From contig JAVSMP010000001.1 of assembly GCA_032027145.1 (NCBI GenBank), forward strand, positions 1,454,903-1,518,902: 64,000 nt of DNA, read 5' to 3'. Of this stretch, positions 28,653 through 37,732 are shown one piece after another (the first letter of the stretch is position 1; each line of letters starts with the position of its first letter). The notes beneath the pieces were generated by a model. The model was not told the origin of the DNA and searched no databases. It worked only from the letters and a program-made list of their open reading frames with translations. A program made the translations under genes and the position numbers. Source of the stretch: Ignavibacterium sp. Its GTDB lineage: Bacteria > Bacteroidota > Ignavibacteria > Ignavibacteriales > Ignavibacteriaceae.

Positions 28653-29648
28653 CTATGTTGTTCTTTTTAAATAGTATTTATTTATTAAAACGATTAAAGC
28701 TGCAAATAAAATTACAAGTACAAAAAACATCATTACATAAGAACTCAGTTCGTTCTGATTAACAGCCGGGTCTGATTTAATTAATTCCTCATCACCAACT
28801 GTATGATACAGAATTACAGCCGAAAAATTATTTAAGAAATGAAGAAACATCGGAACTAAAAGAGTTTTGCTTTTATATGCAGCAAATCCAAAAAAGAAAC
28901 CTAATACAAATAAAGGTATCAGTCCATAAGGATTTGCATGGAAAAGGCTGAAAAATAATGCCGTTATACCTGCAGCGATATATTTTCTATATTTTAATTC
29001 AAAACTTCGTTGTATAAAACCCCTGAACATTGCTTCTTCCGATATTGCTGGCACAATTGCAATAACTAAGATAACCAGCAGCAATTCAAAAACATTTGAA
29101 GCTTCTAAAAGATTTTTATAGGTTTTTTCAACCATATCATTCAAAATATCGAAGAAAGATTTTACAGAATTGAAGAATGACAAGTTCTTTGCAAGTATAT
29201 CAAAAAAATAGTTTTGTATGTAGAGATAAACCTGCAAAAGCGGTGTAAGTATAATCATACCTAAAGTAAAAAATCCGGTCTCAATTAGTTTTGGTTTACG
29301 AATGCGGATAATTTTACCCACATCATTATAAATCCATTTTGCAAATAGCAGCGCAGGTAATAAAATAAACAGAATCTGTCCAGCCATTGTCATCAGGCGC
29401 AAATTATTAACCGGAACTGCCTCAAGGTTCATTCCAAGTATTAATATTGTTAAAAATCCGCCAACAATCTGATATAATAAAAATCCTCCGGCTAAACCAA
29501 TAAATGCTGCTGCAACAGGTGAAATGGTAAATACCAAATCGTCATCCGGATCATACCCGGGTTGATTTTCTTTTGCAGTTTCAACTAATTCTTCAGAATC
29601 TTTATCAGGTCCGTGTTCGTGTTCTTCGTTTTTTTCTAAGTTATCCAT
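28653..29648 (-). CDS. CPBP-family intramembrane metalloprotease
   Basis: A multi-span membrane protein of 331 residues with an acidic cytoplasmic N-terminus (about 1-38). Active-site motifs of the CPBP (Abi) glutamic/metallo-protease family are visible: EEAMFRG (about 205-211), the His in FSLFHANPYGL and the third motif LHFLNN. It opens the long minus operon. The substrate is unknown. Confidence 0.85.
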   Translation of the reverse strand: MDNLEKNEEHEHGPDKDSEELVETAKENQPGYDPDDDLVFTISPVAAAFIGLAGGFLLYQIVGGFLTILILGMNLEAVPVNNLRLMTMAGQILFILLPALLFAKWIYNDVGKIIRIRKPKLIETGFFTLGMIILTPLLQVYLYIQNYFFDILAKNLSFFNSVKSFFDILNDMVEKTYKNLLEASNVFELLLVILVIAIVPAISEEAMFRGFIQRSFELKYRKYIAAGITALFFSLFHANPYGLIPLFVLGFFFGFAAYKSKTLLVPMFLHFLNNFSAVILYHTVGDEELIKSDPAVNQNELSSYVMMFFVLVILFAALIVLINKYYLKRTT

Positions 29649-29708
29649 CAGTATTTAAATATGAAATGATTATTTATGAATAAAATTACAGATATAAGAA
29701 GTGACCTT

Positions 29709-29716
29709 CAAATATA
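29709..29716 (-). promoter_or_regulatory. TAnnTTTG box of the CPBP-cdsA-rimO operon
   Basis: TATATTTG on the minus strand, 60 nt before the CPBP ATG. No TTG was found 19-20 nt upstream. Confidence 0.3.
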
Positions 29717-29832
29717 ATTTGCGTGAAGTAACTAGGGTTTATCAGCTAAATTTTTAACATGCTTAAAATGTTTATTTGTGTACTTTAATCTAAAACCAGA
29801 CTATTAATCTGCTAAAACTTTGGCTCTGTTGA

Positions 29833-29948
29833 TTAACTCAGCATTTTTGTTTTTGGCTTCGGCTTATCAATGGAGTCGTAATATTTATTTCCTTTTTGTT
29901 TGACAATGCCGGGCGTGAATTATATTGACTCAACCTCTGGTTTAATTC
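29833..29948 (-). pseudogene. Possible relic of an integrase-type transposase C-terminus
   Basis: Read on the minus strand, one frame gives ELNQRLSQYNSRPALSNKK. After a one-base shift near 29890 it continues as NKYYDSIDKPKPKTKMLS and stops. The pattern (short helix, YN..RP, then .DSI....K.KML) resembles the C-terminal end of rve-type transposases such as IS481. No catalytic core or terminal repeats remain. The base composition is slightly richer in GC than its surroundings. This is a weak call. Confidence 0.22.
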
Positions 29949-30136
29949 ATAATTAATCAAGTAACAACAGAAGTAAAAAATTGTGAGACTTCCGGGGAAT
30001 TGTTGTTATGCTCACCACGAATCAGTTTTAACACTGAAATGATAAAAATCAATTAAAGAAATATTTGCGAAAATATTTTTTAGATATAAGAAAACTTTAT
30101 TATTTTTTAAACGCTTGATATAGAAAATAGGTATTC

Positions 30137-30298
30137 ATGTTCGGGTTCGTAAATACAAAAGTAAAACAAAAATATTTGGACAATAATGATCTTTTGATCA
30201 ATCGAAAAAAAAGGGAAAGAAAATTTAAATTTATTTTTAGCTTACTGGCTTTTGCAATTCTTAATCTTGTTCTGTATTTGCTTACAAAATCATACTAA
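30137..30298 (+). CDS. Small basic single-span membrane protein
   Basis: A 53-codon ORF: a charged N-terminal half (VNTKVKQKYL, then NRKKRERKFK) followed by one hydrophobic helix of about 18 residues and a short polar end (TKSY). Positive-inside charge suggests the N-terminus stays in the cytoplasm. It lies 24 nt before the miaB ATG on the same strand, and a weak AATAGG site precedes it. I do not recognise a family. Confidence 0.5.
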   Translation: MFGFVNTKVKQKYLDNNDLLINRKKRERKFKFIFSLLAFAILNLVLYLLTKSY

Positions 30299-30322
30299 TC
30301 AAAATTTTAAGTCCTGGTGTTT

Positions 30323-31672
30323 ATGCAAAATAATAATGTGTATATAGAAACGTATGGCTGTCAGATGAATGTAGCTGATACTGAGATAGTTCTTGGAATT
30401 TTAAAAAAGCAGGGTTTTAACGTAACTGATAAACCTGAAAATGCTGATGTTATTCTGCTTAATACCTGCAGTGTTAGAGACAATGCAGAACAAAGAATTT
30501 ATGGCAGAATTGGTAATCTGAAAACATTAAAACATAGTAAACCAGGATTAGTTTTAGGAATACTTGGTTGTATGGCTGAAAGACTGAAGAAAGATTTAAT
30601 TGAAAATAAAAAAGTTGTTGATATAGTTGTTGGACCCGATGAATATAGAAGATTGCCCGAATACATAGATGTTGCTTTCAATGGTGATAAAGGAATCGGG
30701 GTTAAACTATCCCGAACTGAAACTTATGATGATATAGAACCATATCGTGAAGATGGGCTTTCTGCCTGGATTTCGGTAATGCGCGGCTGTGATAAGTTTT
30801 GTACATTTTGCGTAGTGCCATTTACACGCGGAAGAGAAAGAAGCCGTTCACTTTCATCTGTAGTAACAGAATTAGAAGAGCTATCCAAAAGAGGATTTAA
30901 GGATGTTTCATTGCTTGGACAGAATGTAAACTCTTATTTGGATGATAGAAATGATTTTGCTGATCTGCTTGCTGCTGCCGCAAAAGTTGATCCTGCAATG
31001 CGGATAAGATTTACTACTTCTCATCCACAGGATATTTCTGATAAACTGCTTAATACAATTGCTGAATATCCAAATCTTTGTAATTATATCCATTTACCTG
31101 TTCAATCAGGATCAAACAGAATTTTAGAATTGATGAATCGAACTTATACAGTTGAACACTATCTTAACATTATTGAAAAAGCGAAGAAGATTATTCCCGG
31201 TGTAAGTTTTTCAACCGATATAATCTCCGGTTTTCCAACAGAGACCTGGGAAGATCATCTTGCGACAATTGAAGTGATAAAGCAGGTTAGATATGATGGT
31301 GCTTATATGTTCAAATACTCGCCGCGTGAAGGAACAAAAGCATACAAAATGAATGACGATGTTCCTGAGGATGTTAAATCGAAAAGACTTCAGGAGATTA
31401 TAGACTTACAGCAGCAAATATCGTATGAAAAAAATCAGGAATTGATTGGTAAGGAAGAAATTGTTTTAGTTGAGGGATTCAGTAAAAAGTCCGATGAGTT
31501 TTTTTCCGGCAGAACAGATACAAATAAAGTTGTAATAGTTCCTGTCAATGAAAAGATTAAAGTTGGTCAATACATAAAAGTCTGTATTAACAAAGCAACC
31601 TCAGGTACATTATTCGGAAACTATCTTTCTCATATTTACCCGGAAAAAGTAGGTGTTGCTCTTACAGTATAA
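30323..31672 (+). CDS. miaB: MiaB, tRNA-2-methylthio-N6-isopentenyladenosine synthase
   Basis: A radical-SAM methylthiotransferase modifying A37 of tRNAs reading UNN codons. The UPF0004 domain starts YIETYGCQMNVADTE, followed by NTCSVRDNAEQRI. The radical-SAM site is GCDKFCTFCVVPFTRG and a C-terminal TRAM domain ends the protein. I use the ATG at 30323; a GTG two codons upstream is possible. Its 449 residues are normal. Confidence 0.95.
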   Translation: MQNNNVYIETYGCQMNVADTEIVLGILKKQGFNVTDKPENADVILLNTCSVRDNAEQRIYGRIGNLKTLKHSKPGLVLGILGCMAERLKKDLIENKKVVDIVVGPDEYRRLPEYIDVAFNGDKGIGVKLSRTETYDDIEPYREDGLSAWISVMRGCDKFCTFCVVPFTRGRERSRSLSSVVTELEELSKRGFKDVSLLGQNVNSYLDDRNDFADLLAAAAKVDPAMRIRFTTSHPQDISDKLLNTIAEYPNLCNYIHLPVQSGSNRILELMNRTYTVEHYLNIIEKAKKIIPGVSFSTDIISGFPTETWEDHLATIEVIKQVRYDGAYMFKYSPREGTKAYKMNDDVPEDVKSKRLQEIIDLQQQISYEKNQELIGKEEIVLVEGFSKKSDEFFSGRTDTNKVVIVPVNEKIKVGQYIKVCINKATSGTLFGNYLSHIYPEKVGVALTV

Positions 31673-31715
31673 ACAGACTAATTTGCATTGAGTTTTTTAG
31701 TTTGTTATATCATTT

Positions 31716-32426
31716 ATGAAAAAGAACATTTCGGTATTTCTTATAATATTTTCTTTGCTGATGCTTTCAAAAAGTTTTGCGCAGGAAGTTGATATTGTTC
31801 CTTACTTAAAAAAAGTTGAGCAGGGAAGTATTGAGGAAGTAAAATCTGAATTACTGAGTCTTAAAGTTGATTACCCAAAAAGTGCTAATCTGATATTTCT
31901 CGAAGCTGTGTTAACAGAAAACGGGCAGGATGCCGTTGCTCTCTATCAAAAGATAATTGATAACTATCCCAAAAGCAGATATGCTGATGCAGCATTATAT
32001 AGAATATATTCTTATTATTTTGCTCTCGGCTTGTATAATACCGCTGATAAGCAATTTGAAAGACTAAAAAAGGAATATCCTGAATCACCCTATATAAAAA
32101 TGGTAGATGTCAACACCGTTAAAAAAGATGATGAGGAAAGTTCAAACCAAATTGAAAATCTCAAACAGCAGAATGATTCGGAACAGGAATTTTCATACAC
32201 AATTCAGGCAGGAGCTTTTACAAATTCTGCAAATGCATCCGGTTTGAAAAAAGAAATTGAAAATGCCGGTATGGTTTCTTTTATAAAAGAAAAAAATGTT
32301 GCTGGAACAGTTTTTAATGTTGTTTACGTTGGTAAGTTTTCTTCACGAAAAGAAGCTGAAGATTTTCTTCCGATTGCTAATACAAGATTTAAAATTAATG
32401 GACGAGTTACAGAGATAAATCAGTGA
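31716..32426 (+). CDS. Exported TPR-SPOR domain protein
   Basis: A 236-residue exported protein with a signal peptide (1-22, ending KSFAQ). A TPR-like region (about 25-125) resembles YbgF/BamD-type tol-pal repeats (IIDNYPKSRYADAALYRI). A C-terminal SPOR domain (about 160-235, YTIQAGAFTNSANASGLKKE) binds denuded peptidoglycan at division sites. Its stop overlaps the GTG start of the metallo-hydrolase gene, so the two are coupled. Confidence 0.8.
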   Translation: MKKNISVFLIIFSLLMLSKSFAQEVDIVPYLKKVEQGSIEEVKSELLSLKVDYPKSANLIFLEAVLTENGQDAVALYQKIIDNYPKSRYADAALYRIYSYYFALGLYNTADKQFERLKKEYPESPYIKMVDVNTVKKDDEESSNQIENLKQQNDSEQEFSYTIQAGAFTNSANASGLKKEIENAGMVSFIKEKNVAGTVFNVVYVGKFSSRKEAEDFLPIANTRFKINGRVTEINQ

Positions 32427-33211
32427 ATATCAAGTTTTTAGGCACAGGCTCCGGCTTAACTTCTCTTGAGCGTTACCATTCATCATTCTTAATTACCTCA
32501 TCAAATTATAAATTCCTTGTCGATTGCGGAGATGGTATTTCAAAAGCATTGCTTAATCAGAATGTAAATTTCGATACTATTAATTCTATAATTATTTCTC
32601 ATTTGCATGCTGATCATTTTGCAGGATTACCATCATTACTTACTCAGATGAAATTGAATAACAGAGAAGAAAAACTATCAGTTTATATTCATAAATCTGA
32701 TAAAGAATTTTTAACTCAGTTTATTCAGCATTCTTATTTGTTTTTTGACAGATTATTATTTGAATTAGAAATAATTCCATTTTCCGAAGAAGAGAATATT
32801 TTTTTAACAAATAAATTTTCTTTTTTATCTAAACGCAATTCACATCTTGATAAATATCGCGAAAATAAAACTTCAGTCGCCTTAGGTTATACTTCGCTTA
32901 GCTTTTTATTCCTGGATCACGAAAATTCTGTAATCTACACTGGAGATGTTGGCAGCGATAATGATTTGTATTTATTTGAGGATAAGGTTGATTGGTTCAT
33001 CACCGAAATCACTCATGTGAGCCTTGCAGGTATTATAGGTTTGATTGAGAAAAAAAGTGCAAAAAAAATTATTCTTACGCATCTTGATAAACTGTCTGAT
33101 AAAATTATAGTTGATCTGAAAAAACATTTTGATACTGACAATGAAAAGACTGATATCTTAATTGCCGCCGATGGGTTTGAATTAAATCACTATAGTTCAA
33201 ACTGTCTTTAA
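32423..33211 (+). CDS. Metallo-beta-lactamase fold hydrolase, RNase Z-like
   Basis: A 262-residue MBL-fold enzyme of the ribonuclease Z/ElaC side. The first metal motif is SHLHADHFAG (about 59-68), with an Asp in IYTGDVGSD and a late His in ILTHLD. It starts with a GTG inside GTGA, overlapping the previous stop. It is shorter than RNase Z proper (about 305 residues) and lacks a clear exosite, so a phosphodiesterase or other hydrolase role is equally possible. Confidence 0.75.
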   Translation: MNIKFLGTGSGLTSLERYHSSFLITSSNYKFLVDCGDGISKALLNQNVNFDTINSIIISHLHADHFAGLPSLLTQMKLNNREEKLSVYIHKSDKEFLTQFIQHSYLFFDRLLFELEIIPFSEEENIFLTNKFSFLSKRNSHLDKYRENKTSVALGYTSLSFLFLDHENSVIYTGDVGSDNDLYLFEDKVDWFITEITHVSLAGIIGLIEKKSAKKIILTHLDKLSDKIIVDLKKHFDTDNEKTDILIAADGFELNHYSSNCL

Positions 33212-33229
33212 TAAATTCTCTTAATCTGT

Positions 33230-33237
33230 TATATTTG
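33230..33237 (+). promoter_or_regulatory. TAnnTTTG box upstream of the sigma-54 activator gene
   Basis: TATATTTG, 37 nt before the ATG at 33275, with TTTA 19 nt upstream in the -33 position (33207-33210). Confidence 0.4.
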
Positions 33238-33274
33238 GCATACAGTTTTTACAAAATGGCAGATATATTTAACT

Positions 33275-34384
33275 ATGACCCGCGAAGAGTTCAAAACCAG
33301 AAATGGGATAATTGGTAAATCCAAGGAAATTAATGATCTGATTGATATTATTATGCAGGTTGCAAAGTCCGATATTTCAGTACTGATCTTTGGTGAAAGC
33401 GGAGCAGGTAAGGAAGTATTTGCAAAGGCAATTCATGAGTTTTCTAACCGTTCAAACAAACCGATGATCTCTGTTAATTGCGGTGCAATCCCTGAAGGTA
33501 TAATTGAAAGTGAATTATTCGGACATGTAAAAGGTTCGTTTACAGGTGCAGTTGATTCACGTAAAGGATATTTTGAAATTGCTAATAACAGTACCTTATT
33601 TCTTGATGAAATTGGCGAACTGCCCTTAACAACTCAGGTTAAGCTTTTAAGAGCAATCGAAACTCAGGAATTTATGAAACTTGGTGCTGAAACTGTTACT
33701 AAGGTAGATGTAAGAATTATTGCAGCAACTAATAAAGATTTGCAAAAAGAAGTTGATGCAAGAAGATTCAGAGAAGATTTGTATTTCAGATTGAAGGCAG
33801 TATCGCTTAATATACCGCCTCTTCGAAAGAGAAGACCGGATATTGAAGAGCTTGCTAAACATTTTGCAAAAGTTTATTGCATCAATAACAAGATTGATAT
33901 TCCTGATTTTACAAACGGTGCATTGGAAATATTAAAAAATTATTCATGGCCCGGTAATATTCGTGAGTTAAAAAATACAATCGAAACCTCAATAGCGCTT
34001 AACCGTAGTAAAACAATTACAGAAGAAATGTTATCAGATCTGACATCAGAATTTGTTGATTATAATGAACAAAGAAATCTTCCTGTATTCTTAAAAAAAT
34101 CTCCCGAAGATGTTGATAGAGAATTAATGTATCGTGCTTTATTTGAGATTAAGAAAGATATTCTGGAATTGAAAGATCTGATTGTTCATCGTTTTAATGT
34201 AGAAGATTACAAAAAAGATTCTGATGGCGAGGATGTGCTTTCTATCAGAGAACTTGAAAAGGATGCAATTATAAAAGCATTAGACAGAACTAAAGGAAGC
34301 AAACGGAAAGCTGCCCGGCTTCTTAACATCAGTGAAAGAACTTTATACAGAAAACTTAAAGAATATGATATTAACGAAGCGTAA
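33275..34384 (+). CDS. Sigma-54 activator without receiver domain, Fis-type HTH
   Basis: A 369-residue AAA+ enhancer-binding protein. Walker A is GESGAGKEV (about 41-49), the sigma-54 contact loop is GSFTGA (Ala to Ser in GAFTGA), Walker B is LFLDEIGEL, and the R finger region is [11 protein letters not shown]-terminal Fis HTH follows ([20 protein letters not shown]). The AAA+ domain begins almost at the N-terminus, so there is no receiver, PAS or GAF input. It precedes an LptE-like lipoprotein and a glycosyltransferase, which suggests envelope control. Confidence 0.88.
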   Translation: MTREEFKTRNGIIGKSKEINDLIDIIMQVAKSDISVLIFGESGAGKEVFAKAIHEFSNRSNKPMISVNCGAIPEGIIESELFGHVKGSFTGAVDSRKGYFEIANNSTLFLDEIGELPLTTQVKLLRAIETQEFMKLGAETVTKVDVRIIAATNKDLQKEVDARRFREDLYFRLKAVSLNIPPLRKRRPDIEELAKHFAKVYCINNKIDIPDFTNGALEILKNYSWPGNIRELKNTIETSIALNRSKTITEEMLSDLTSEFVDYNEQRNLPVFLKKSPEDVDRELMYRALFEIKKDILELKDLIVHRFNVEDYKKDSDGEDVLSIRELEKDAIIKALDRTKGSKRKAARLLNISERTLYRKLKEYDINEA

Positions 34385-34907
34385 AAAAAGTGTGGGCTTG
34401 TTTTACACAGTTTATCCGCTCTTGTTTGTAGTGATAATTGGGATTAATTTTACTGGGTGCTGTGTTTATTCTTTTACCGGTGCCTCAGTTCCGGAGCATT
34501 TAAAATCTATTGCAATACCAATTGCAGATGATAGAAGCGGTTCTGGTGAACAAGGACTTAGAGAAAGCTTAACACAAAGCTTAATACAGAAGTTTATTGA
34601 TGATAATACTTTACAGGTTGCTGAAAGAACATCTGCTAATGCATTATTAGAATGTTCAATTGTTTCGCTTGGTTATGCTCCTGCTATTGTTTCTGCCGGT
34701 GAAAGTATTGCTACAATGAGAGTTACTATCGGTGTAAAAGTTATTTATCGTGATCTTGTTAAACGTACGACTATATTTGATAAAACATTTACAAAATATA
34801 GCGATTATCCTGCAAGCGGCGGAATTAACGAAAGAAAAGAAGCACTTGAAAAAGCAATTGACCTTATTAGCGAAGATATTTTATTAGATACAGTTTCAGG
34901 CTGGTAA
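34365..34907 (+). CDS. LptE-like LPS-assembly lipoprotein
   Basis: A predicted outer-membrane lipoprotein. With the ATG at 34365 the protein has 180 residues and a signal peptide ending in a lipobox, INFTGCCVYSFTG. The segment after the Cys (SVPEHLKSIAIPIADDRSGS) and the C-terminal helix match the LptE family (LPS transport to the outer leaflet with LptD). It overlaps the regulator gene by 20 nt in another frame. A GTG start upstream would give a longer cytoplasmic tail and is less likely. LptD is not in the window. Confidence 0.72.
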   Translation: MILTKRKKSVGLFYTVYPLLFVVIIGINFTGCCVYSFTGASVPEHLKSIAIPIADDRSGSGEQGLRESLTQSLIQKFIDDNTLQVAERTSANALLECSIVSLGYAPAIVSAGESIATMRVTIGVKVIYRDLVKRTTIFDKTFTKYSDYPASGGINERKEALEKAIDLISEDILLDTVSGW

Positions 34908-34925
34908 AAAAGGAATTATAATAAA

Positions 34926-36377
34926 ATGGATCAAATAGTATTAATCGGTTATTTCCTTTCACTAACTATACTTTTTGTTTTTGGTCTTCACGGTTTTGTA
35001 ATGATTTTCTATCACTACAAATACGGGCACAAAACTCCGGTGCCGAAAGATAAATTAACTGAAGATTCAATGGTTACAATTCAATTGCCATTGTATAACG
35101 AAATGTATGTGGTTGAAAGATTAATTAACTCTGTTTGTCAGATTGATTATCCAAAAGATAAAATGGAAATTCAAGTCCTTGATGATTCAAATGATGAAAC
35201 AACTTCGATTGTTGCAAAAGCAGTTGAAGAAAAGAAAAAAGAGGGATTTGATATTTCGCATATAAGAAGGGGATCAAGAGAAGGGTTTAAAGCAGGTGCA
35301 CTTAAAGAAGGAATGAAAATAGCTAAAGGGGAGTATATCGCAATATTTGATGCAGATTTCATTCCACAAAAAGAATTTCTAAAGAAAACTCTTTCTTATT
35401 TTACTGATGATAAAGTCGGAATGGTTCAAACAAGATGGGAGCATTTGAACGGTGACTATTCCATAATCACAAAAGCTCAGGCTCTTGCTCTTGATGGACA
35501 TTTTGTAATTGAACAAAATGTAAGAAACAAGTCAGGATTTTTTATAAACTTTAACGGTACCGGCGGTGTATGGAGAAAAAAATGTATTGAGGAAGCCGGT
35601 AACTGGCATGCTGATACTTTAACCGAAGACCTTGATCTTAGTTATCGTGCACAATTAATTGGATGGCGTTTTGTTTTTCTCAAGGACTTTACTTCGCCTG
35701 CTGAACTTCCTGCAGAAATAAATGCATTAAAGAATCAGCAATTCCGATGGACAAAAGGTGCTGTCGAAACCGCAAAAAAAATACTTCCACTTGTATGGAA
35801 ATCAAAAATACCTTTACGGGTTAAGCTTCAATCAACTTTTCATTTAACTAATAATCTTGTGTTTCCATTTATTCTTCTGGCTGCAATCTTAAATGTTCCG
35901 CTTATATTTATAAAGAACAGCGGTTCACATGAGGCTTACTTTGCAATTATGTCATTATTTGTGATGGCTTCTGTCAGCTCATTTATGTTTTATCTATACT
36001 CACAAAAAGAAATCAGAACGGATTGGAGAAAGAAGATTGTACTATTTCCGCTGTTTCTTGCTGGCAGCATGGGGCTTGCTGTTAATAACTCCCGAGCAGT
36101 TTTTGAAGGATTGATGAACCGAAAAAGTGAATTTGTAAGAACCCCAAAGTTTAAACAGGAAAGCGATAAAGATTCCTTTGCCGGGAACAAGTATTTGAGT
36201 AAAAAAATCGGTTTTTCAGTTTATGTCGAAACTATATTAGCTGTTTATTGTCTGATTGGACTTTTTTCATCAATTTATTTCTTAGAGTTAGCATCCATTC
36301 CTTTTCAGATTTTATTCTTTTTAGGATTTGCGTTTATGTCTTATACATCAATTAAACACACTTTATCGACGAAATAA
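34926..36377 (+). CDS. Membrane glycosyltransferase family 2 (cellulose-synthase-like)
   Basis: A processive-type GT2 enzyme of 483 residues. One membrane helix (about 5-25) precedes the catalytic domain. Its motifs are VTIQLPLYNE, VLDDSNDET, AIFDADF, TEDLDLSYRA and QQFRWTKGA (the D, DxD, TED and QxxRW set). Four or five membrane helices follow (about 300-480). It could make a membrane glycolipid or polysaccharide; the product is unknown. It lies 18 nt after the LptE-like gene and 5 nt before the TPR gene. Confidence 0.85.
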   Translation: MDQIVLIGYFLSLTILFVFGLHGFVMIFYHYKYGHKTPVPKDKLTEDSMVTIQLPLYNEMYVVERLINSVCQIDYPKDKMEIQVLDDSNDETTSIVAKAVEEKKKEGFDISHIRRGSREGFKAGALKEGMKIAKGEYIAIFDADFIPQKEFLKKTLSYFTDDKVGMVQTRWEHLNGDYSIITKAQALALDGHFVIEQNVRNKSGFFINFNGTGGVWRKKCIEEAGNWHADTLTEDLDLSYRAQLIGWRFVFLKDFTSPAELPAEINALKNQQFRWTKGAVETAKKILPLVWKSKIPLRVKLQSTFHLTNNLVFPFILLAAILNVPLIFIKNSGSHEAYFAIMSLFVMASVSSFMFYLYSQKEIRTDWRKKIVLFPLFLAGSMGLAVNNSRAVFEGLMNRKSEFVRTPKFKQESDKDSFAGNKYLSKKIGFSVYVETILAVYCLIGLFSSIYFLELASIPFQILFFLGFAFMSYTSIKHTLSTK

Positions 36378-36382
36378 ATAAA

Positions 36383-37078
36383 ATGAGCAGTAATTCATAC
36401 GATGTATTTAATCAGAAGGTTAGTTTAATATACGAGTATGACAACAAATCACCTTTGTTTGCTCGTGTAGCTGATATAGAATTGGAAAAAAACAATATTG
36501 ATGAAGCAATACAGATATTAACTGAGGGCTTAACACATCATCCCGGTTTTTCTGTCGCATACTTTCTTCTTGGCAAAGCACATACTCTTAAAGGCAATTA
36601 CGGACAGGCACTAAAATATGTTAAAAAGGGAAGTGAACTTATTCACTCATCAAAGTCTTTTGATTATTATCTTAGGGAAATTGATGCAATAAAAAAACAG
36701 AGACAATTATTTAATGTATCACGCTGGGCTGATACTGCAAATGAAAACTTTTATAACCAGCCTTCGACAGTATCAAATCATACCGAAGAGAAAAAGAGCT
36801 CAGAATCTATTGAGGAAACACTAAACAAACTTACTGCGGAAATTGATGGCGCATCAGCTCAGATTAAGGAAGCAAAAAAACAAATATCTGCCACTCGTTC
36901 AAAAGATTATTCTAAGAATGATCTAATCATTTCAGAAACTCTGGCTAAGATTTATGTAACTCAGGGAGAGTTCAAAGAAGCAATTACTGTTTATAAAAAA
37001 TTAAAAGTCAAAAGTCCTGATAAAGAAGCTTACTTTGACTCAAAGATTTCAGAGCTTAACGCAAAACTTAGTAATTAG
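36383..37078 (+). CDS. Tetratricopeptide repeat protein
   Basis: A 231-residue protein without signal peptide. TPR-like units lie at about 18-85 (ADIELEKNNIDEAIQILTEG, then GKAHTLKGNYGQALKYVKKG) and about 175-228 (ETLAKIYVTQGEFKEAITVY). They are separated by a charged linker with coiled-coil character (SIEETLNKLTAEI). It is the last gene of the activator-LptE-GT2 unit. Its partner is unknown. Confidence 0.7.
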   Translation: MSSNSYDVFNQKVSLIYEYDNKSPLFARVADIELEKNNIDEAIQILTEGLTHHPGFSVAYFLLGKAHTLKGNYGQALKYVKKGSELIHSSKSFDYYLREIDAIKKQRQLFNVSRWADTANENFYNQPSTVSNHTEEKKSSESIEETLNKLTAEIDGASAQIKEAKKQISATRSKDYSKNDLIISETLAKIYVTQGEFKEAITVYKKLKVKSPDKEAYFDSKISELNAKLSN

Positions 37079-37108
37079 TTAATTCTATTTTACTGCATCT
37101 GTTTTTAT

Positions 37109-37116
37109 TACCTTTG
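37109..37116 (+). promoter_or_regulatory. TAnnTTTG box immediately before aag
   Basis: TACCTTTG ends only 4 nt before the ATG at 37121. If this is a real -7 element, the mRNA would be leaderless. Confidence 0.4.
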
Positions 37117-37120
37117 TATA

Positions 37121-37732
37121 ATGATTGATACATCAAAAAAACTGGTTTTACCCAAAAAATTTTATATTCGGTCTGTTCTTGCAGTGGCAAAGGACTTGCT
37201 TGGTAAACTGCTGATAAAAACTGAAGGTAAAAAATTGTTGGCTGGTCGGATTGTAGAAGTGGAAGCTTATGATGGAAATATTGATCAGGCTTCACATTCG
37301 TTTATAGGTAAAACAAAACGCAATGAAGTTATGTTTAATACCGGTGGTTGTTTGTATGTTTATTTTACTTATGGTGCACACTTTTGCAGTAATGTTGTTA
37401 CAGGAAAAAAAGGCTACGGTAGCGCTGTTCTTATTCGTGCTGTTGAGCCATTAGCGGGAATTGACTATATGATTATTAACAGATTTAACAGAGAATTAAA
37501 ATCAGAAAAGGAATTGTATAATCTTACAAGCGGACCAGGCAAAGTTTGCAAAGCATTTGGATTTGACAGCTCGTATTCAGGTATGGATTTAACTAATAGT
37601 TCAGTTTATTTATTAGATCAGCCTAAATTAAATCAGAAGAAAATTGGTATTTCAAAAAGAATAGGAATAACCCGCTCTGTTGATTTTCCCTGGCGGTTTT
37701 TTGAAATAGGAAATCCTTATTTATCAAGATGA
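37121..37732 (+). CDS. DNA-3-methyladenine glycosylase (Aag/MPG family)
   Basis: A base-excision repair glycosylase of the AAG/MPG fold, 203 residues. It shows GRIVEVEAYDG (with the catalytic Glu), DQASHSFIGKTKRNEVMF, the YVYFTYGAHFCSNVV substrate block and LTSGPGKVCKAFG. It opens a three-gene unit, overlapping the heptosyltransferase-like gene by ATGA. Confidence 0.93.
   Translation: MIDTSKKLVLPKKFYIRSVLAVAKDLLGKLLIKTEGKKLLAGRIVEVEAYDGNIDQASHSFIGKTKRNEVMFNTGGCLYVYFTYGAHFCSNVVTGKKGYGSAVLIRAVEPLAGIDYMIINRFNRELKSEKELYNLTSGPGKVCKAFGFDSSYSGMDLTNSSVYLLDQPKLNQKKIGISKRIGITRSVDFPWRFFEIGNPYLSR

Larger units (their letters stand above)
29649..30136. other. Intergenic region between CPBP and small-membrane-protein genes
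   Basis: The 488 bases hold a TAnnTTTG box for the minus operon (29709-29716) and a possible degraded integrase fragment (29833-29948). I see nothing else except low-complexity AT-rich sequence. Confidence 0.5.

Noticed and set aside
31672-31706. Stem AACAGACTAA/TTAGTTTGTT between miaB and the SPOR gene
   Set aside because: Nearly perfect pairing but no following T-run and a 15-nt loop; could be a weak attenuator but the evidence is thin.
34332-34364. GTG start giving an 11-residue longer LptE-like protein
   Set aside because: It would place a polar segment before the lipoprotein signal; the ATG at 34365 fits the signal peptide better.
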